Source: Sipunculus nudus (lineage: Eukaryota; Annelida; Sipuncula; Golfingiida; Sipunculidae). From it: a stretch of DNA of 64,000 nucleotides. Positions 45,903 through 57,331 of this stretch are shown here, in pieces (position 1 is the first letter of the stretch; each line of letters opens with the position of its first letter). The notes beneath the pieces are model-generated. The model ran no database searches and was not told the DNA's origin. It saw only the letters and a program-made list of their open reading frames with translations. The stretch covers positions 20,315,076-20,379,075 of the forward strand of contig CM049309.1 in assembly GCA_026874595.1 (NCBI GenBank), given 5' to 3'. The position numbers and the translations under genes were made by a program.

Positions 45903-46535
45903 ACTTTCCCATCCTTCTTGTAACAGGCGTCCACATCAGGCAATTTGCTGGCAATTTGCCCTCAGTTTTGCAACTTTCTCACTCATCTTGTAATAACCGT
46001 CCCCATCACACAATTTGCTAGCAATTTGCTTGCAATTTTACAACTTTCTCGCCTTCCCTGTGATGGCCGGCCCCATCACGCAATTTGCCAGCAATTTAGC
46101 AACTTAGCCATCCTTCTTGTAACAGCCGTCCCCATCACGCAATTTGGTAGCAGTTTTCTGCAACTTTCTCACCCTCCCTGTGATGGTCGCCCCCATCACG
46201 AAATTCTCTAACAATTTAAAAACTTTGCCATCCTCCTTGTAACGACTGTCGCCATTACACATTTTGCTAGCAATTTGCTCATACTCCCGAAGTAACCGTC
46301 TCAATCGTGCAATTTGCTATCAATTTACATGCAATTTTGCAACTTTGTCATATTCATTTTTATAGGTGAAACCTATCACGCAAATTGCTAGCAATTTAGA
46401 AACTTGCACCCCCCCCCCAAACATACACACACAGCCGTCCGCATCTCGCAATTTGCTATCATATTGCCAGCAATTCAGCCTCTCTGTCACCCTCCTTGTA
46501 TCAGCCGTCCCCACCACCCGCGTCACTTTAAACCC
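45903..46535 (+). repeat. GCAATTTGC/TTGCTAGCAA satellite, right block
   Basis: Same orientation and units as 39136-42556, beginning mid-unit. Divergence increases toward the right end, and a C-run interrupts it at about 46409-46418. Confidence 0.88.
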
Positions 46536-47052
46536 ATCGCGTCAAACGTTTTTATTACCCAAGGGTCACATGGTAATCTAGTGACATACTTGATTCCTAC
46601 TAACAAAAATCCATGACTCTCCCATCGGCAAGATTACCTGCGAATCATAGTGTGCCAAATTTTACCAATGAAAATACTTAAAACATTAAAAATTTCCCAG
46701 AACTTTTTGACCAATGAGACCCCTACAATCATTTATGTTTCACTCATATAAATTTCCGTATATGTGGACTCTTTTCTTTCACGGCCGCTACTCGGCGCCA
46801 GTCTTCATAGCGGACGATGCGTCGCTCGGTTTTCCGTGGAAGCGTTTAGGCCTATAAATCTTTTTTTTATTGGTATAATACATATACATAAACATAGACA
46901 GAAATAGGCAACATTTATGTACATATACATACATACTTACAATATACATAGACAAGGACAACACAGTAACTGATGCTAATGTGGTGAAAAAAATGCCTTG
47001 TAATTCATAATTCATTTATAAAGTGCATTCATATATATTTATATCTATTTAA

Positions 47053-47055
<3 letters not shown>
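46536..47055. other. Unassigned spacer
   Basis: No recognisable gene. A small GC-richer patch near 46780-46850 and a CATA-rich stretch near 46880-46960 are present. Confidence 0.5.

Positions 47056-47112
<57 letters not shown>
47056..47112. repeat. (TA)n tail of LINE 'c'
   Basis: Nearly pure TA directly after the ORF2 stop region on the minus strand (TGTAATATTACTTGTAAG then about 20 bases to TATATA). Confidence 0.8.
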
Positions 47113-47139
47113 GTAGCCATAACATTCTTACAAGTAATA

Positions 47140-50100
47140 TTACACTATCAGAGGTAATATTGGACTCCATTTCCTCAGATGGTGCGCCATCTTATTTTGT
47201 TTTTCTGCAATGATGTATTCTTCCTTTTGTAGTGATTTCACATTTAATATAAAGTTGTTGAACAGAACAGAGTCAGAATAACATTTTCCTTTGTATACTG
47301 TGAGTTTGTACAATACTATGATTGTATTCATCAAAATATTTTTTTTTCAGTAACTGGAAGAATACCAAATATTATATTATTTGGGAGCATATCTGACATA
47401 TTTACATTACATGAGTTCAACCATTCACGAATCCTCAAGTACAGGTTTTTTGTGACTATACAATGACAAAAAATATGTAATATGGTTTCTTGATACAGAA
47501 AACAATAGTCACACCTACCACTATCAACTAAATTCCATGTGAACAAATGACTGTTTACAGGTAAATAATTATTCATAATTTTATATTGAAACTCTCTTGT
47601 ATACCAGTCAGATGAAATCTTATAAATCGATTGAAATCTTAATTTCTTTCCCTCATTTGTTACCTTTAAACATAAATCCCATTTTATTTTTCTGCCCATT
47701 ATTTTCTTTTCAATAAATTTATTATATAACATTTTTGAATCTAGGTTTGATATCTTAAATGGATCATTCTTAATAAACACAGGATCATCATATTCCTGCA
47801 TATTCACAGTATGCTCATCTTCTAATATGGTACGCTGATATTTTGATATAGATGACACTATTGATTGTAACTTGAATTTATCTAACTGTGTTAAATCTCC
47901 TTTATCTAGAGTGCTCCAAGATTTTAATGACCCATCAATATTTATAAGGTCGTGAATGTAATTTATCCCTGCCGCTGACAATTTTTTGTTAAAGTAAGAT
48001 GCTTTGTTGACATTAAATAGTTTGTTATTTCACAATGTTTGTGATAATACTTCAAATTTAGTTGTAGGGTAGCAATCGAAAAGTTCAGCCCATGAACACA
48101 GGCATGATTTATAAAAATTTGGCAGGGAAATAGGAATCCTCTGTATATCAAAGTTTGATCGTATGAATGCTACTCCACCAATCTTACGTAGATAACCTGA
48201 CACCAACTTCACCCAAGGTTTATCTTTATCCGTAATCGAGCTATTTCAACCCTTCCATACACTGTCAGTGTACGAGTTTTCCATACATTCAAAGTTTTCT
48301 TAATTCTTTCTTTTATTCTTGTGAAGTTTTGCTCCACAACCATATCTGAATCATAACAAAAGTATATACCCAAAATTCTTATGACATTTACAGTCAAATC
48401 TAACCATCTACATTCTATGGGTTTATCCTGTCTGTTTCTATCTTTGCCTAACCAAGCTGCCTAAGATTTATCGTAATTAACTTTTAAAGAAGAATACTCT
48501 GTAAACATGTTGATTAATTTGATAAGTTCCTTAAATGAATTTACATCATGAATGAAAAAAAGTTGTGTCATCTGCAAACATACACATTTTAAATTCTATG
48601 TCATAGAATTTTATTCCTTTGACATTATTATTTGTACGAATCTTATGTACCAATAATTCGACAACAAGTAAAAACAAATAACATGCAAGGGGGTCACCTT
48701 GACGTGTACCCCGTTCTATTAAAAAATACTGAGTAGTAACTCCATTATTAATAACTGCACTTTCCAACTTGTTATACATTGTTTTTACCCATAAAATAAA
48801 ATTTTCTCCAAATCTAAACCTTTTTAGAACACTAAACATGAATACATGATCTACTGAATCAAAGGCTGCTTCAAAATCCGCTGCAAACATAATACCTGGT
48901 ACCATTCTTCGCTTGCAATAACTCAACATATCATCAATTAGTTTGATGGGATCACCAATAAAACGTCCTTGTATAAATGCACTTTGTTCTTGCGAAATTA
49001 TCTCTGGTAATATTTTCTTCAGCCTATTTACCAAAACCCGACTGAGTATTTTACTATCTACATTGATTAAACTTATCGGGCGCCATGACTTAATGAACCT
49101 GGAGTCTTTTCCTGGTTTTTCTAATAAAGTGATGATTGCTTGTTTTTGGCTTGCCGTCATTTGACATTCAATAAAATTGTGATTCATACATGATACTAAG
49201 TCTTTTCCAATATCTTGGAAAAATGGATATAAAATTCTTTACTTAGACCATCATTTCCAGGTGATTTGTTGGATGGCATAAACTTAACAGCATTAAAAAT
49301 CTCATCCAGTGCCACTGGACCATCACACATGGATGAATGTTCTTTTGTTAGAGTTTGCATATTAACTTTACTTAAATAATTTTCACATTACAAAATTATT
49401 TTTCACAGTAGAAACCCTTGTAAAACGATGCTTAAAAAAATTTCTTATTTCATTTAGAATATCACTTTGGGAGGTTAATACATCATTATTGCTTTTTAGT
49501 AATTTTCGTACTGTTGTTTTGCCCTTATTTCTTTTTTCTATGGTTCAGGAAATATGCAGAATTTCTTTCACCATATTCTCTCCACTGTGCTCTTGAGCGA
49601 ATTATTATTCCTTCAGTTATATGATTATACATAGTTTCCACTTCTTGTTTTGCTTGTTGATACTCTGTTACTATTGAGTCTCCCGGATGTTCAAATAATT
49701 TTCTTTCTAATTCATTCAGTTTACTCTCAAGAGCGGCCAGATTCGATCTTCATTCCTTAGCTTTTGACTTAGAATATTCTACTGTGAATTGTCTTATTTT
49801 GTATTTCAAAAATTCCCAGCGGCTTGCCGGATTATTATATGAAATAAGTTCTTTCCATGCAAAAATTTTATTTCTTAACTCATTGACATACACTTCATCC
49901 TGTAAAAGAAAATTATTAAATTTCCAATACCCCTTTCCTCTATTATGTTCATTTAAGACTTGTAACTGTAAATTAATAGCTGAATGGTCTGTACCTACTG
50001 AAGGAATAATATCGGTAGACTGTACAGATGGCTGAATATTATTTGAAATTAAAAAAATCCAGTCGTCTTTGTGTCAAGGGGAACCATCGCCTCCGGGAAT

Positions 50101-50690
50101 ATCTTTTAACATCAGGATTTCTTATCCTTCATATATCTTGACCTCAAATTCTTCAATGATTGACTGTATTTGCTTAATAGACTTTACTTTCAGTTTTTCA
50201 CCATCAGTGTCAATTTTATCCATACATGCATTAAAATCACCCCCTAAAATTAGCCTTATGTCAGTATCAAGTACCATCTTTATTATTTCATTATGCAGCT
50301 TTTGGAAATACTCTACCTGTTCCATTTCTGTGTTTGGTGCATATATATTACATAATAGAGTGTGGCACTCTTGAATAATTCATTTTAATAGGATATATCT
50401 ACCAATAGTATCAACTGTTACCTGTTCAAATTTAAAATCTGTTTTATCTCCAATCATTATCATAACACCTCTGCTTGCTGATGTACCTTGTGAAAAATAA
50501 ACTTGCCCACGCCACTGTTAAGACCAATTATTCACAATTTTAAAGTCACTGTGTGATTCTTGGATAAACCCAATACCATTTTGACAACCCTGTTTACAGA
50601 ACCAGTTAAATATTTTCTTTCTTAAACCTTTGACATTCAATGACACAATATTAATGATATTATCTGAACAATTATATGATACCACGATTC
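47140..50690 (-). pseudogene. LINE 'c' ORF2, endonuclease-reverse transcriptase, broken
   Basis: N to C: FIQESHSD-like words near 50560, YFSQGTSASRGVMIMI near 50490-50450, LILGGDFNACMDKIDTDG in the frame 50325-50122, a linker in mixed frames, then an intact RT piece at 49187-48546 with SWRPISLINVDSKI, QSAFIQGRFIGD, FAADFEAAFDSVDH, RGTRQGDPLACYLF and FADDTTFF (catalytic Asp pair present). 48397-48209 and 48212-47963 continue the connection domain. 47981-47331 carries the zinc-binding end CDYC-x6-ETILHIFCHC. The last ~60 codons are at 47334-47140, shifted by one frame at a T-run near 47337-47346. Conserved catalytic residues remain, but frame breaks and stops in the linker prevent a full protein. 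Confidence 0.85.
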
Positions 50691-51132
50691 ATTTCTTTCC
50701 TTACCATTGTTGCCATTGCACTTGAGAGACCTCTTTTTATGGCATTAATACAGTTACTTGTTACATGAATAAAACACGAGTAGACAGAGTATTCATAACA
50801 TGAATAAACACATTGAGACACAACAGACATTCTTGAATAATTTTTACCAAAATACCCTTTTGGGCCTACTTGATTTATTTACTATTAAAATATTTTCACT
50901 CTTTTATTAAACATAAAAGGTTTAAATGAAAAGATGTGTTATCCCACAAATTTACACAGTTTCTGCGAACATTTAGTTCTTAATGAATTAACTGTGGAGA
51001 ATGAAACATACTACAGATACAATATAATTATAGTCTCTTGCATTCCTTTCTCAAATCAGAATGGTGACAAACAATAAACTGAAACCAATCTATATTCATA
51101 ATACATTGTCACTGATTATATTTCTAGTTTGA

Positions 51133-51972
51133 TTAATGATTTGAGAACAGGTTGCCAAGATCATCTCCATGGTTCACTTGTACAATGTTACCTAAATCTT
51201 CCTTATTCTGAGCAAAAATCTTTCCATCCCAAGACCATACTGCTTTAACCCTCTCATCTTTCTTAACCCTGTTGAATACCTCTAGCATTTCTTTACAAAG
51301 GTCATCAACAATAATGATACATGTGTTTTTCAGCGCCTTTCTCTCTTTAATAGCTGCCATTCTATCATCTCGGCTTTGGAACCGAACAATCATAGATCTT
51401 GGTTTTCCTAGTTTTTTCTTGCCAATTCTGTGGGCAGCATCAATTGTGTGAACTGGCACATCTACTTTAAGTTTTTCTGTTATTAGTTTATGTACATTGG
51501 TTTTACAATTTTCTGCATCATGTTCAGGCAATTCAATAATCTTTAAGTTTGATTTTCGGGAGTACTGCTCATTACTGATGGCATGTTTTCTTGCCTCTTG
51601 AGATTCTCTATTTGTTTGTACACATTCCATTTTTAAATTTGCATAGTCTTGCTCTAATTGTGACACTTTTGCTGAAAGGGACTCATTTTGTTTTTCCAGT
51701 TCGAAAACCCGTCCTTCCATTTTTTCTACATAAGCATCTAACTGAGTTTTAAATTCTTTTTCAAGTCATTTTTCAGTTTGTCCAACAAGTTTCTTTTCAC
51801 TGACTCCTTTGCCTGACATGGTTGCAGATTTTGCCTCACAAGCACTTAATAACTCTGACTGAAAAAAAGTTTGTTTTCTTAATAGACAATATAGAAGAGT
51901 CTGAGGAGCTGCTTGATAGATTTGATCGTAGACGCTTCCTATCATCAAAGTCTGACATACCAATATGTACAC
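51133..51972 (-). pseudogene. LINE 'c' ORF1 with one in-frame stop
   Basis: Frames 51972-51766 and 51720-51133 are in the same phase, separated by a single TGA at 51766-51768. Probable start is the MSGKGVSEKK methionine near 51820. Features: a coiled coil (VFELEKQNESLSAKVSQLE), the RRM start EQYSRKSNLKIIELPEH, AAHRIGKKKLGKPRSMIVRF, and a C-terminal IIVDDLCKEM-VWSWDGKIF segment. This is the L1 ORF1p architecture, as in LINE 'b'. Apart from the stop the frame is clean. Confidence 0.8.
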
Positions 51973-51990
51973 AGAAACATTTAATTATTT

Positions 51991-53502
51991 CATGACAAAG
52001 TGATGAAGCAGGCCCAAATAAGCTGATAAGTATTACATTATATATAAATACATGTCACAATATTCTAGACAAGCAAATAACACAATAAATAACAAACCTG
52101 ATGGGTCAGCTGGGGTCTTGCCCTGGTGATATTGGAGGGCCTCACTAATAATAAAGTGACTAAAGAGAGTGCACTTGCACTGAACACAAATGAATAGAAC
52201 CAGATTGCCAAAGAGAGTGCACTCGTACCTAGAACAGGTGCATTTTTGAGCCAAAATGGTGGTGCTATTATGTTTGAGAACAGTACTCTCTTGTAATTTT
52301 ATGAATCCAAATATTTCAAAAGTTTTGATTTTTTTCAAAATTAAAACTTTACAAATTATACAATAATAACATGGCTCATAAGAGGATACAATTATTATTA
52401 TGATTACTTGCCTGGAATGTAGTTAAAGTTAAAAATTTTTTGAGAGCTCCAGACACCCTAGCACATGCTTTCTTGCACCAGCTGACCTTTAATTCTTTAA
52501 ATAATACTTGGAATTGCTCTAATTTCTGTATGATAGAATTCGAATGTTAAATTTTCTTCCCAAAAAGAGAAATTATATGCGTATTTCCCCAATTGTCACC
52601 GTTCGGCCAGATAAAACATGGCTGAAACGGGGCCGGTCGGAAAAAATCGATTTTTAATCAAATTAAAGTTGTAGTTCTTATGCAATAAAAATTGAAATAA
52701 GAAATATCAACAAAGATTATACTGGACTTAAAGAAATATCTTGTGTAATTATTTATTAAACGATCTCGGATCCTGTTCTGGTAACGCATCATCATAATGC
52801 ATTCCGATGGGGAATCCCCCATGTAACGGCTAGCTATCGGCGGGCCCCGCATGTTCCGGCTTCCAGTGCGATACATTAACAAACATAAATAATGTTATGT
52901 AAAATGCTTTGAATGTTGATATTACACGTAAAAGATATTAAATGTTACACATTTCGAGAAATAATTTATGACATTTTCAGCTGTTTTTCCTGAAAAAAAA
53001 AGAAATAAAAGCGGCATTTTCCAAAACAAAGCGCCAAATATCATCAAATATAATACAATACAATGTATTGGCTCAATATAATCCATACTTGTTTATGGAG
53101 CACCAGTGTACAGGTTACACAACCTGAGTGCACATAGAACTAGAACATTTCATAATTTTTTTCAGTATTGGTGCAGCTTGTTTCCACTAAAACTGATGTA
53201 AACATTAATAAACATATCCCAGTTGGCCTTGCCCTGGGTTGTTGATGATGATACATTACTATAATAATTATCACGTTACCTGAGGTTCCGCAGTTGCCCA
53301 TACAGAAATTCGAAACCAGGGGCGCGTTAATATATAGGGTTACCCTTTCATTAGTATGATGCAGTGTTATACTGTGAATGCGGAAAATATCGTGGGTTTG
53401 AAATTTTGTGGTTTTGACCTGAAACACTATTCGTTTGGTTGGAATTTCGTGGATTAATAGTTCCTAGTCAGGCAATGTATTCAAAATTAATATGCCGTGA
53501 AC
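51991..53502. other. Unassigned sequence right of LINE 'c'
   Basis: Contains a short direct repeat, AAAGAGAGTGCACT, near 52161 and 52210, and otherwise nothing recognisable. Open frames (52033-52338 and 53140-53427, minus) show no domain and no splice context that I trust. Confidence 0.45.
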
Positions 53503-53506
53503 AGAC

Positions 53507-53713
53507 GTGAAAATGAGCAAAATATCAGTGTTACAAGCGGTAGGCCAAATGACACAAATGACAAATATATCGGCTGACTTATCTGAAATTTGTTCGGCGA
53601 AGAAAAACAGTGTCTACTCTGAAATCAAAGACAGTCCGACAAGCTATCCCCGGAATTTTATTGCCCAGTCGTATTGTCCCGGCGGTGATCGGCTTTTGTT
53701 CTCCGCTTCCTAA
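53507..53713 (+). other. Unrecognised 68-codon open frame abutting the fold-back
   Basis: Starts AAAATGAGC with balanced amino-acid use (MSKISVLQAVGQMTQMTN onward) and stops four bases before the inverted-repeat cluster at 53717. There is no domain, partner exon or homologue that I recognise. It may be chance. Confidence 0.2.
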
Positions 53714-53716
53714 ACT

Positions 53717-53893
53717 GGTACCCTGCTCTATTATGGCCCTTACCGAACATACATTGGCCTAGACTGATACCCCGCTCTATTATGGCACCGCTGCTCTAGG
53801 CCAATCATAGCTTGGCTTGAGGGCCTTAATAGAGCAGGGTACCAATCTAAGATTGGCAATGAGCAGCGGTGTCATAATAGAGCGGGGGTGCCA
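53717..53893. repeat. Interleaved inverted-repeat (fold-back) cluster
   Basis: Four arms in the order A-B-A'-B': A at 53717-53741 (GGTACCCTGCTCTATTATGG...), B at 53766-53796, A' at 53820-53843 and B' at 53861-53892. A pairs with A' (one indel) and B with B' (about 27 of 31). A and B share CGCTCTATTATGGC-like cores and can cross-pair. A perfect 11-bp inverted pair ATTGGCCTAGA/TCTAGGCCAAT also frames B. No coding capacity. Confidence 0.75.
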
Positions 53894-54790
53894 GATTACT
53901 CTGCTTCCCCGTGGACACCTCATTAGGCCCCGTCGGGCAAATTGCCTGGTCTGATTTGGTCTGCGATCGTGAGAACAAATCCTCCGATGAACTGACATAC
54001 TGATAGTGATTTTATGAATTATTAGAACAAACGGAAGTCAATATTTATATTCTGCATATTCATTAATTAAAAGAATTAAAACTTCTTGGTATGTCGTTCG
54101 TTCAGTTTGAACCCTTAGTTGACTGCAGATCCAGGGAAAGAGACTACAATTACACTGGGCTCCATCTCATAACAGTGCTCAACTGACCGTGACTTATCAC
54201 CAAGCCGGGACATAATTAGGTTAACTATACCGCACGGATGTTCTGCCGCACGGTTATTTTATTTAAATAATGACATTCTTATAGACGAACAATCAAAAAA
54301 GAATAGTTGGGCAAAATGACCTTTACCTACGACTTTTAGCGAGATAATATGAGATAAAAGAGCAAGTCCACATACACCAGTGTTGGTGCAGACGCACATT
54401 CACACAGTCACTTAGAAGTCCGACACGGATGAAATCTTAGTTTGTTTGCTCCCCCCGATGGAACTGAATACCTATCCTCACAATTTAATTTTTTTTTAAT
54501 TATTGGCTACATATCGGTTTCTTTGTGTTTTATTAATCAGTACCATTAAGTAGCATGGACCAAGAAAGCGGGCTAACACGATAATTAGTGTACAGGATCG
54601 ATGGACTTTGAATTAACCTAATGATCGTTTGATTTTTAATTCGTCGATAAAGGTTACCCACGAATTCCACGAAAATACAAACCCAACGAGCAATTCTGAA
54701 TCCATGATATATATATATATTGTACTATATATTCAGCCTATAATAAATATGAATATTTGACTTTTTTTTTTCACTGATATAAATATATTC
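53894..54790. other. Unassigned sequence
   Basis: No gene, repeat array or transposon motif recognised in about 900 bp. Confidence 0.5.
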
Positions 54791-54794
54791 TAAA

Positions 54795-57327
54795 CACCCA
54801 AAATCACTAATGAGGCACAATTTGACGGAAAATTGACCCCAAAATTTATTTTGAGGTATGACTCTCTCTTTTTTGCGTTGGTTCCTCACAACCTTGACTG
54901 TAAGTTGGTAGGTTTTCAGTCGTGAGAAATTTCGTTAAAGAAAAATATATCTAAGCGAACTGTAACACCATGTATAACTTTTTTGTGCACATATTGCTCA
55001 TAATTTTTCTTATTCTGGTAGGCTATTGGTTATATTTAACATCAATCATTTTATTTCCCCTTTTTGACCAATCATTTTGTGCAATAGCTCTCACTGATAA
55101 AATAACCCATCAAATTAACCACACGATACTGCAAATATGTTTGTAAAAAATAGCTTAAATAAGAACAGTTTTTTGGGTTTTTTTTAGTCAAATTTTGCTT
55201 AATATATAAATCTTTTATGAAGTTTTTAGAGTACACACAAAGGAGGTGAGACTAATATTTTACACCTATATGTTTCCATAACTTGTACACTACAGGGAAG
55301 CACTTTAAATCTGAGTTATAATCTCGTGTCTGGGTTTGTTGGGTTATTTGAAATAACAACTTTCATAGTAACGTAAGTATCTTCATTTTTCCAGACATCA
55401 TATTTTCCTCTTACTTGCTTCTTTAAGTTCAAAAACTGTTTCTAATAGAGAGAAAAGCGTAAAAAATGTGAATTCACATGACAGAATAATTAAATTCTTA
55501 TAGAAAAAAAACTTGAAGAATGTAACGTATGTATCTTTCTCCAGGATTTGCGGGTAATTCCTGTATCGTTTGAGAGAAGTGAGAAAGGTGTCCATCAGTT
55601 CTAAGGCAACATTGAAGGACACTTTAAAGATTCCGAAATATATAAATTTCAAAAGGTGATATAATTATGATAAACATGCATGCATGTTGTTTTTAACCAA
55701 CATTCCAAAAACATGATTTATAAGCCTCAGCAAACAAATGCTCCATTTTATGTATAACAACTGTGTCGACTTTCCAAATAAAAGTGTCTTATGTTGTTTC
55801 TAGTCCTAAACAACAAGGAAATAAAGATTTGACGAGAAAAAATGGGGCAAACTGCACATTGTAAATCTTGAGAAGGAAAATAACGTATGTATCGTACTCT
55901 TGATATTTCAAGATACCAACACAAATAAAAGCATTTAATGCGTTGAAATAGTTTTCTATTGATTTAAAGCTATTTTAATGGCTTCTGAATGATAAAAGGC
56001 TATCCGAACTCGTGGTGTTCAGGTGATTGTTTAAATCTGAATAATAATAATTTAGTGATCTTACTTTTAACCTTTCTCTCTTTCTCACTCATGATTGAAC
56101 ATGTTGCACAATATATGTGTATAAAAAGTACTTTGGAGAGTCCATAATGTGAATTTATATGTTTTCATAAAGTAAATATTTTCATTTTTTAACATTATTG
56201 TTCGGAAGTTGCACAGTATTTGCACAGGAGCATAGGCGCCTATGGTTAAAATACATACCTTACCAGTAGTAACGTAGTAACGTATGTATCGCTACGTTAA
56301 CATTTATACTGGCTGGAAAGATTAACTTTTGACAATTCTCTGTTTTTTAAATTAGTCATCCGAGATTCATTCTGTGTATTCTGTATCCTTTCCACAGAAC
56401 TAGTATGAGGAAATAAAGCGAGAACACATCTTTGAAGCTGAAGATGTCGCTAGAAAATATATTTCCAAGGATATTACAGTGAAAAAATTATATCCTTGGA
56501 TTTCTTTATGGTATTTAAACTTATGGCGGTCTGAGCAACTCTCCAGGAAGTAAAAGTTGTGTGTTGCTCTATATAAAACGCCTGTTTCGCATTTCTTGGT
56601 AACGTATGTACCGGTAACGTATGTTTTATTTGGGGAAACAGGACCTTCAAATACACAATATTTAACTAACGCCAGAAATAATTTTATTTTGTATTAACTG
56701 TTCACAGATATTAAACTAATATATAAGTAATATTATATTAATGTCAATAACATTTTGGCGTTTTAAATTCGCAGGTAAAGTATGTATCGATTACCTTTGC
56801 GTCACTAAGACTTCATGATACAATATCATATAGTAGAAAAAACACAAGGGTAACTGACATTTTTTTTAATTGTTCAAAAACATAACTTATGATCTATCGG
56901 TTCGGGACACTCCTTGACTTTACCTAGCTGAAGGTAAAGTCCAGTGGAAATTGATTTGCTGTCACGTATGTATCATTAAAGTGGCGTCACCACTATCATG
57001 TTGGTCATAAATTAGTAGATGGAAATACCGACACAGAAACACTTTCATAGTTGCATGATAAATGCCCCATCCATAAGGGAATTTTAGTTTTGTATATTAA
57101 TCCAAAATCCGATGTTATTCACAGCTAATGGTCCGATTTTGTGTTTGGCGTCACTAACGTATGTATCGATTTGGGTACTGGCCTATTGTACAAAGTAAAG
57201 AATCCGAATTATATAAATGAGTGTTGGCATATAAACAGGCATGTACAAATAAAAAACTGTTCCTAACCTTTTATTAGTGTGTAAAATACTGCCCCCCCCC
57301 CCCCTCAAATGTGCCTCATTTTGGGTG
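54795..57327. mobile_element. Candidate 2.5-kb non-autonomous DNA transposon with AACGTATGTATC boxes
   Basis: The left end starts CACCCAAAAT and continues to ATGAGGCACAATTTGA; the right end on the minus strand reads CACCCAAAATGAGGCACATTTGA, the same sequence lacking a 6-bp insert. TAAA flanks both ends directly (54791-54794 and 57328-57331). The interior has no open frame above about 85 codons and no recognised domain, so it is non-autonomous if mobile. Eight AACGTATGTATC-type boxes occupy its right two thirds. CAC-starting termini with a 4-bp duplication fit the CACTA-Mirage-Chapaev group, but the family is not known to me. Confidence 0.55.
55370..57167 (+). repeat. Dispersed AACGTATGTATC boxes
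   Basis: Occurrences start at 55370 (AACGTAAGTATC), 55524, 55882, 56279, 56601 (AACGTATGTACC, with a partial repeat at 56616), 56777 (AAAGTATGTATC), 56963 (CACGTATGTATC) and 57156. Spacings are 154, 358, 397, 322, 176, 186 and 193 bp, roughly one or two times 180. All are in the same orientation. Sequence between boxes is not obviously repeated. Confidence 0.7.
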
Positions 57328-57331
57328 TAAA

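Larger units (their letters stand above)
47056..51990 (-). mobile_element. Near-full-length L1/Tx1-type LINE 'c'
   Basis: Minus-strand element: ORF1 (51972-51133), ORF2 (~50690-47140), then about 27 bp and a (TA)n tail at 47056-47112. It is less decayed than LINE 'a': long RT and C-terminal frames survive, though the endonuclease and the linker are broken. The TA tail matches the 3' ends of LINE 'a' copies. Confidence 0.85.

Noticed and set aside
55370-57167. CRISPR-like regularly spaced repeats
   Set aside because: Boxes are only 12 bp, spacers are 150-400 bp, and the genome is eukaryotic with introns.
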